Shown piece after piece: positions 5,968 through 10,011 of a stretch of 10,011 bases of DNA (its first letter is position 1; each line of letters starts with the position of its first letter). The position numbers were made by a program, and so were the translations under genes. The notes beneath the pieces were generated by a model. That model was not told where the DNA came from. It searched no databases and worked only from the letters and a program-made list of their open reading frames with translations. The stretch comes from an uncultured Methylococcaceae bacterium (GTDB taxonomy: Bacteria; Pseudomonadota; Gammaproteobacteria; Methylococcales; Methylomonadaceae), in assembly GCA_903873045.1 (NCBI GenBank), contig CAIQND010000387.1, forward strand, positions 1 through 10,011, read 5' to 3'.

Positions 5968-6059
5968 TGGCGGAGAGAGAGGGATTCGAACCCTCGATGG
6001 GAGTTAAAGCCCATACTCCCTTAGCAGGGGAGCGCCTTCAGCCGCTCGGCCATCTCTCC
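5968..6059 (-). tRNA. tRNA-Ser (anticodon GCU)
   Basis: A complete 92-nt class II tRNA on the minus strand. The acceptor is GGAGAGA/TCTCTCC, the anticodon stem-loop is CTCCC-CTGCTAA-GGGAG with GCU, and there is a long variable arm with a GGG/CCC-containing stem. The T arm is GAGGG-TTCGAAT-CCCTC, the discriminator is G, and CCA is encoded at 5970-5968. Its 5' end is only nine bases after the csrA stop codon, so it must be cut out of the csrA transcript, presumably by RNase P. Confidence 0.96.
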
Positions 6060-6068
6060 TAAAACAGT

Positions 6069-6269
6069 TTACTCTTCAGAATCTGTAGAACCCGCTGACT
6101 CCGCTTGTTCTTTTTTTATTCTTTCGTAAATTTCTTCTCTATGAACAGATACATCTTTGGGTGCATTTACACCTATACGAACCTGATTTCCTTTCACTCC
6201 AAGAACAGTGACAGTCACCTCATCACCAATCATTAAAGTCTCCCCTACTCGACGAGTCAATATAAGCAT
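6069..6269 (-). CDS. csrA: Carbon storage regulator CsrA (RsmA)
   Basis: A 66-residue RNA-binding protein that works as a homodimer. It binds GGA-containing hairpins, often over ribosome binding sites, and controls translation and decay of mRNAs for central carbon metabolism, motility and biofilm formation. The sequence shows the characteristic N-terminus MLILTRRVGETLMIGD, the core VKGNQVRIGVNAPKDVSVHREEI, and the key RNA-contact residues L4 and R44. The tail is Glu/Ser-rich. AGGGAGA (6280-6274) lies five bases before the ATG and is a strong ribosome binding site. The tRNA-Ser gene starts nine bases after the stop and no terminator intervenes, so csrA and the tRNAs share a transcript, a linkage seen in many gammaproteobacteria. 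Its activity is usually titrated by small RNAs, which makes the GGA-bearing candidate at 5370-5570 relevant. Confidence 0.98.
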   Translation of the reverse strand: MLILTRRVGETLMIGDEVTVTVLGVKGNQVRIGVNAPKDVSVHREEIYERIKKEQAESAGSTDSEE

Positions 6270-6654
6270 GGTTTCTCCCTAAATGTATATTAAAAACCCA
6301 CTGTTCTTACACAGCATCCAAGTTAGATTGTATATAATACCAGCTTTTTTATATAAATAAAACCTTAAACCCTCCAAAAGATTAATAAAAGATAGATTCA
6401 AAGCCACGTAGCTTGCCACTTGCAAACCTTTTACTTATCAAATTATGACTTAAGCGGTTAATTTTATAAACAAAACCAAGTCTTGTTTAGTAAAAATGAA
6501 TAGCGGTCATTTTATTTTTTATTTAGGTTACGATAGATAAAAAAGTCCAAAAAATCATACCTGACCTGTAAATAAACGACATTTGCTTGATGCTGCTCTT
6601 TTTCAATTATTTAAATGACGTTTATATTTTTAGACAATATATGCACTAAAGTCA
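6270..6654 (-). other. AT-rich intergenic region upstream of csrA
   Basis: No gene is supported in this 385-bp gap between the ABC permease stop and csrA. It should hold the csrA promoter(s). The best sigma70-like pair on the minus strand is TTTATA (6470-6465), 17 bases, CATAAT (6447-6442), predicting a leader of roughly 165 nt. A further TATTAT lies at 6339-6334 without a good -35. Other structures are a near-palindrome AAGCCACGTAGCTT (6401-6414), TAAACAA/TTGTTTA arms (6467-6473, 6483-6489), and an imperfect 13-bp inverted repeat (6572-6584 with 6613-6625, one mismatch, 28-nt loop). None is followed by a proper U run, so I see no convincing terminator for the ABC operon. Confidence 0.5.
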
Positions 6655-8007
6655 TTATTCTGCACTCCGTCTTGGATCGAATGCATCCTGCACGGTATCG
6701 GCAAATAAATTAGCCGCTAAAACCAGGGCAAACATAAACACAAATGCAGCCGATAGAGACCACCAAACGATAGGTTCACGCGCCATTTCGAGTCGTGCAC
6801 CATTAATCATATTACCCCAACTATAAGTAGTCGGATCAACACCAATGTTGATGTATGACAACACGGCTTCGGCTAATACCAACGAACTAAAATCCAGCAC
6901 AACCGAGATTAAGACGATGTGCATGACATTGGGTAAAATGTGGCGTAATAAAATGATGTTTTGTTTAACGCCTAACGCGTGTGCGGCTTGCACATATTCC
7001 ATTTCCCGAAGCTTTAAGGTTTCTGCCCTGAGTAATCGGCATAAGCCTGTCCAGTTGGTCACGCCAAGAATTAGGCAAAGAAATAATAGTCGCATATCAG
7101 CCCGCACTATCACGCTGGTAAAATCCTGCTCGTGATTTGCCATATAAACCTGAACCATCAAGATGGAGGCTGCTATTAGCAATACACCGGGAATGGAGTT
7201 TAGTGTGGTATAAACATATTGAATGACATCGTCTATCCAGCCACGAAAAAACCCCGCCAGGATGCCAAAAACAATGGCCATCGGCAACATGATGAGCGTG
7301 GTCAAGGTACCTAACACCAAACCGGTACGAATACTTTTTACGGCTTGATAAAACACGTCTTCACCCACTTTATCGGTGCCGAGGACATGATAATAGGCCG
7401 ATAAATAAATTAAGGTGTAACTCAGCGATACGATGATAAATACGACTGCCAAAACAGACGTCAGGCTGGCAGATAAAACCCAATCCTGCCTTTTATCGCC
7501 TTGTGCTTTTTGCCTTACGCCTAAATAACACAGCAACAACAAACCAGCCAAGACGGCTCCTTGTATAAAACCGTAAGCCGTTTTTTGCAGCACATCGGCT
7601 AGGTGTTGCGTTTCATGATTATTGAGATAATTGCCACCAAATGCCAAGCGGGGGTAACCCCATTGCGTTGTTCCATCGGCCAAGGCCATTATTTCTTTAC
7701 TATAAAGCGTGGTGGCAAAGGGCGCTGAGTAGGTTTTTTCGCCATGCTCCCGAAGGGGTGTCGCCCAATAATCCAAGAGACTGATAATCTCGTTGCTTTT
7801 GGTGCTGACGGGTTTGAAATGGACTGAATCCAGTAACCCAATCAACACAAAAAACAGCAATACCACCAGCGATGCCATGCCGACTTTACTGCGGACTATT
7901 TTTTGTAAGGGACGTTTAATGTGCTCTTTACCACGCAGATAAAAAGCCAGCACCAGTAGGGCAGCGATCAGTATAAATATCAGTGCATCAGTCCATAAAA
8001 CCACCAT
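6655..8007 (-). CDS. Peptide-type ABC transporter permease, OppC/DppC family, enlarged
   Basis: A 450-residue inner-membrane permease that pairs with the preceding OppB-type protein to form the channel of a peptide/nickel/opine-class importer. About nine membrane segments are visible (roughly 4-24, 43-61, 144-164, 180-205, 228-252, 267-288, 305-322, 360-383, 414-434). The canonical OppC signature HVLGTDKVGEDVF is at 207-219, and the ATPase-docking EAA loop, EYVQAAHALGVKQ to RHILPN, is at 337-360. Ordinary OppC/DppC proteins have about 300 residues. The extra length is an added N-terminal helix plus an insertion of about 140 residues with a soluble loop (62-143) and another helix. A GAGG ribosome binding site precedes the ATG, which overlaps the oppB-type stop by one base (TAATG). 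No ATPase follows; csrA is the next gene. Confidence 0.92.
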   Translation of the reverse strand: MVVLWTDALIFILIAALLVLAFYLRGKEHIKRPLQKIVRSKVGMASLVVLLFFVLIGLLDSVHFKPVSTKSNEIISLLDYWATPLREHGEKTYSAPFATTLYSKEIMALADGTTQWGYPRLAFGGNYLNNHETQHLADVLQKTAYGFIQGAVLAGLLLLCYLGVRQKAQGDKRQDWVLSASLTSVLAVVFIIVSLSYTLIYLSAYYHVLGTDKVGEDVFYQAVKSIRTGLVLGTLTTLIMLPMAIVFGILAGFFRGWIDDVIQYVYTTLNSIPGVLLIAASILMVQVYMANHEQDFTSVIVRADMRLLFLCLILGVTNWTGLCRLLRAETLKLREMEYVQAAHALGVKQNIILLRHILPNVMHIVLISVVLDFSSLVLAEAVLSYINIGVDPTTYSWGNMINGARLEMAREPIVWWSLSAAFVFMFALVLAANLFADTVQDAFDPRRSAE

Positions 8008-8984
8008 TACGACAGCCTCACGCGCGGATCAACGAGGGTGTAGGAAATATCAGTCAATAATAACCCAATCACATATAAAACCGATCCCAGAAAAACCATG
8101 GCTCGCACGACGGCAAAATCCTGACTGTTAATGGCATCTATCGTGTAACTGCCCAAGCCGGGGATACTGAAAAAAGATTCCATAATTAAACTGCCCATAA
8201 ATAACAGCGGCAAAATCACCACGATGCCCGTTAAAATGGGAATCAGGGCATTGCGCAGCACATGCCGAAACAAGGTTTGGGTTTCCGTTAAGCCTTTTGC
8301 TCTTGCCGTCCGCACATAGTCTTTTTCGACTTCTTCCAGAAAGAGTGTCCGGTACCAGCGCACTCCTGAACCGATGCCTGAAAACACGCCGATCAGCACC
8401 GGTAATATTAAAAACTTCACCGCCGCCCAGCCATCGTCATAGCCGGAAATAGGCACCAGTCTTAATAATTTGGCTATAAAAAACTGTCCGCCGATAATAT
8501 AAAACAGCGATGAAATGGACATTAAAATCACACACAAGACAATGCCTGCCTGTTCCAAGTAACTGCTACGAAACAGCACCATGATTAAAGCAAAACTGAT
8601 ATCAACCACCAATCCCACACACAATGTTGGCAAGGCCAAGGCGAGACTTGGCCACATTCGCTCTTGAATATCCGCGCCAATATTTCTGCCACTATCGGAT
8701 ACGCCAAAACGAAACAAAAACAAGCCGACTGATTTTTGATAAAAAATAGTTTGAGTTATTTTTTGCTCTCCTTGTGCATCGGCATTCCATAACAGCGGCA
8801 CATCATAACCGTGTTGCTGTTTCCAGTTGGTTACGGACTGTTCGGTAACATGTTTTTGCCCCAGTTGCATACGCGCCATATCATCAGGACTATTGACGAT
8901 GAAAAACAATACAAACGTTAAAATATTGACCCCCATTAACAGAGGGAAAGCGTATAAAAATCGACGGATAATATAGTGGATCAT
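8007..8984 (-). CDS. Peptide-type ABC transporter permease, OppB/DppB family
   Basis: A 325-residue inner-membrane permease. The N-terminus MIHYIIRRFLYAFPLLMGVN is typical of OppB/DppB, with membrane segments near 9-30, 113-137, 147-168, 190-208, 247-272 and 292-312. The EAA loop with DYVRTARAKGL to FRHVLRNALIP spans 222-250, and the family ending VDPRVRL closes the chain. The periplasmic loop 31-112 carries the usual conserved part, including FRFGVSDSGRNI. I chose ATG 8984 rather than the upstream in-frame codon at 9092. The extra 36 residues are unlike the family and would lie inside the binding-protein gene; AAGGA stands at the right distance from 8984; and ATGA overlap with the preceding stop is typical of such operons. 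Substrate is likely a peptide or related small molecule and cannot be narrowed. Confidence 0.93.
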   Translation of the reverse strand: MIHYIIRRFLYAFPLLMGVNILTFVLFFIVNSPDDMARMQLGQKHVTEQSVTNWKQQHGYDVPLLWNADAQGEQKITQTIFYQKSVGLFLFRFGVSDSGRNIGADIQERMWPSLALALPTLCVGLVVDISFALIMVLFRSSYLEQAGIVLCVILMSISSLFYIIGGQFFIAKLLRLVPISGYDDGWAAVKFLILPVLIGVFSGIGSGVRWYRTLFLEEVEKDYVRTARAKGLTETQTLFRHVLRNALIPILTGIVVILPLLFMGSLIMESFFSIPGLGSYTIDAINSQDFAVVRAMVFLGSVLYVIGLLLTDISYTLVDPRVRLS

Positions 8985-10011
8985 TGCAGGGTTTCCTTGG
9001 CACGGCGGCGATAGGCATTCAGCGCCGGAATTAACATCACTACAAACAACAAACAGCCCAGCACCAACGGCCAAAACAAGGGTTTGTTCCATGCCCGTCT
9101 TTTCTCTGCTCTTGCGGCCGAATCAATTCGGGTGTATTTAAGTCGGTTATTCGCCATTAAATTAGGCTTTAGATTGTTATACCAACTATGGTATAGCGAA
9201 AAATTCTTGGGATGAAAGCCAAAAACCCAGGGCGCATCATGGCGTACAACAGCCTGTAACTGTTGAATAATCTGGTAACGTTGTTCGTTATTATCCATGT
9301 TGCGCATTTGCTCAAACAAGCGATCAAATTCAGGATTTTGATAATTAACGGCATTTTCACCACCGTGTTTAACTTTTGAGTTAGCGCCATAGAGCAGGAA
9401 AAATAAATTTTCAGGATCAGGATAATCGACATTCCAGCCCCACACAAAAATCTGTTCATTGCCTGCCCGCATTTTTTCCTGAAAACGATTGTAATCGGTA
9501 GCGCGAATAACCAGTTTGATACCCAGCTTTTCAAATTGTTTACGATACCAGTTCATGGTCGGGCGATCATCAATGCTGACTGACGTGGTATCAAAATACA
9601 GAATCAACGCTTCTTTGGTTTTCGGATCAATACCGGCCGGATAGCCGGCCTCTTCCATCAGTTGACGCGCCACGGTGATTTTTTTACGTTGCGCCTTGTT
9701 ATCAATCCAATCGTAACTGTAAGGATTGATACCGCCTTTATCTTCCGCGTAACCATAAATGCCCGGTGGAACAACACCTTGAGCGGCAACACCACGGCCG
9801 TTTCTAAAAATGGAAATATACTCCTCATAATCCACGGCAATGCCTATCGCCTGACGTAATTTTCTGGCTTTTTCACTATCGCCACCGACGGTAGCATCCA
9901 GCATATTAAAACCCATATAAAAAATAGAGGTCTCTACCTGGGTTTGTAACTGGATGCCTTTTTCCTTCATGGTATCTGTCAAGGCAACGCCACCACTACC
10001 GGTAAACTGTA
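8981..10011 (-). CDS. ABC transporter substrate-binding protein, family 5 (partial, 5' end outside window)
   Basis: The C-terminal 342 residues of a peptide/nickel-type (SBP_bac_5, DppA/OppA-like) binding protein. The frame is open to the window edge, so the start lies outside; the first internal TTG and ATG at 9982 and 9970 are not the true start. Family-like elements are KARKLRQAIGIAVDYEEY, the VVPPGIYGY segment, DPENLFFLLYGANS, and APWVFGFHPKN near the end. The chain finishes with a hydrophobic helix (PLFWPLVLGCLLFVVMLIPAL) and a basic tail, ending QTLQ-like as KETLQ. This suggests a C-terminal membrane anchor holding the binding domain in the periplasm. Most Gram-negative binding proteins are free or are lipoproteins anchored at the N-terminus, so this is unusual. 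It overlaps the OppB-type gene by 4 bp and leads the operon. Confidence 0.93.
   Translation of the reverse strand, partial: QFTGSGGVALTDTMKEKGIQLQTQVETSIFYMGFNMLDATVGGDSEKARKLRQAIGIAVDYEEYISIFRNGRGVAAQGVVPPGIYGYAEDKGGINPYSYDWIDNKAQRKKITVARQLMEEAGYPAGIDPKTKEALILYFDTTSVSIDDRPTMNWYRKQFEKLGIKLVIRATDYNRFQEKMRAGNEQIFVWGWNVDYPDPENLFFLLYGANSKVKHGGENAVNYQNPEFDRLFEQMRNMDNNEQRYQIIQQLQAVVRHDAPWVFGFHPKNFSLYHSWYNNLKPNLMANNRLKYTRIDSAARAEKRRAWNKPLFWPLVLGCLLFVVMLIPALNAYRRRAKETLQ

Noticed and set aside
5758..6024. 88-codon plus-strand open frame
   Set aside because: It is antisense to three tRNA genes, so its sequence is dictated by the tRNAs.
8985..9092. 36-residue N-terminal extension of the OppB-type permease
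   Set aside because: Unlike the family's N-terminus and lies entirely within the binding-protein gene; ATG 8984 has the ribosome binding site and ATGA overlap.
1..10011. CRISPR arrays, insertion sequences, integrase genes
   Set aside because: No regularly spaced repeats, transposase or recombinase motifs were seen on either strand.

Overview
The window looks like a chromosomal segment from a gammaproteobacterium of moderate GC content. The evidence is a typical gammaproteobacterial CsrA, tRNA genes with encoded CCA ends, and the order csrA–tRNA-Ser(GCU)–tRNA-Arg(ACG), which is common in that class. A methanotroph-type lineage (Methylococcales) is my guess from overall feel. It is not demonstrated by the sequence.

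Plus-strand half (about 1–5570). Positions 1–382 hold a noncoding stretch rich in hairpins that ends in a strong intrinsic terminator. An orphan 107-residue gene follows (383–706), then a short intergenic region with a sigma70-like promoter overlapping a perfect 11-bp inverted repeat. Next comes a three-gene cassette: a large MmeI-like Type IIG restriction-modification enzyme (nuclease, N6-adenine methyltransferase and target recognition in one chain), a small HNH nuclease overlapping it by 4 bp, and an acidic 302-residue protein of unknown function with its own ribosome binding site. This is most simply read as a defence cassette. It lies immediately beyond the 3' end of a tRNA-Asn gene, a common place for acquired DNA. 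No integrase is visible. After the cassette, 5335–5570 reads as a possible small RNA gene: a promoter-like pair, two nested helical domains, several GGA motifs including two CAGGAAG copies, and an intrinsic terminator.

Minus-strand half (10011 down to about 5682). A peptide/oligopeptide-type ABC transporter operon enters from the right edge: a substrate-binding protein cut by the window edge and carrying an unusual C-terminal membrane anchor, an OppB/DppB-type permease, and an enlarged OppC/DppC-type permease. The genes overlap by 4 and 1 bp. No ATPase is present in the window. After a 385-bp AT-rich intergenic region come csrA, tRNA-Ser(GCU), tRNA-Arg(ACG) and tRNA-Asn(GUU), closed by a 9-bp-stem terminator with an eight-U tract. 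A near-consensus sigma70 promoter with a GC-rich discriminator sits between tRNA-Ser and tRNA-Arg, inside a perfect 12-bp inverted repeat. The last two tRNAs can therefore be made independently of csrA.

The most interesting items are the MmeI-like/HNH/unknown-protein cassette, the candidate GGA-bearing small RNA next to csrA, the mutually exclusive helices at the left edge, and the promoter embedded in an inverted repeat inside the tRNA cluster.
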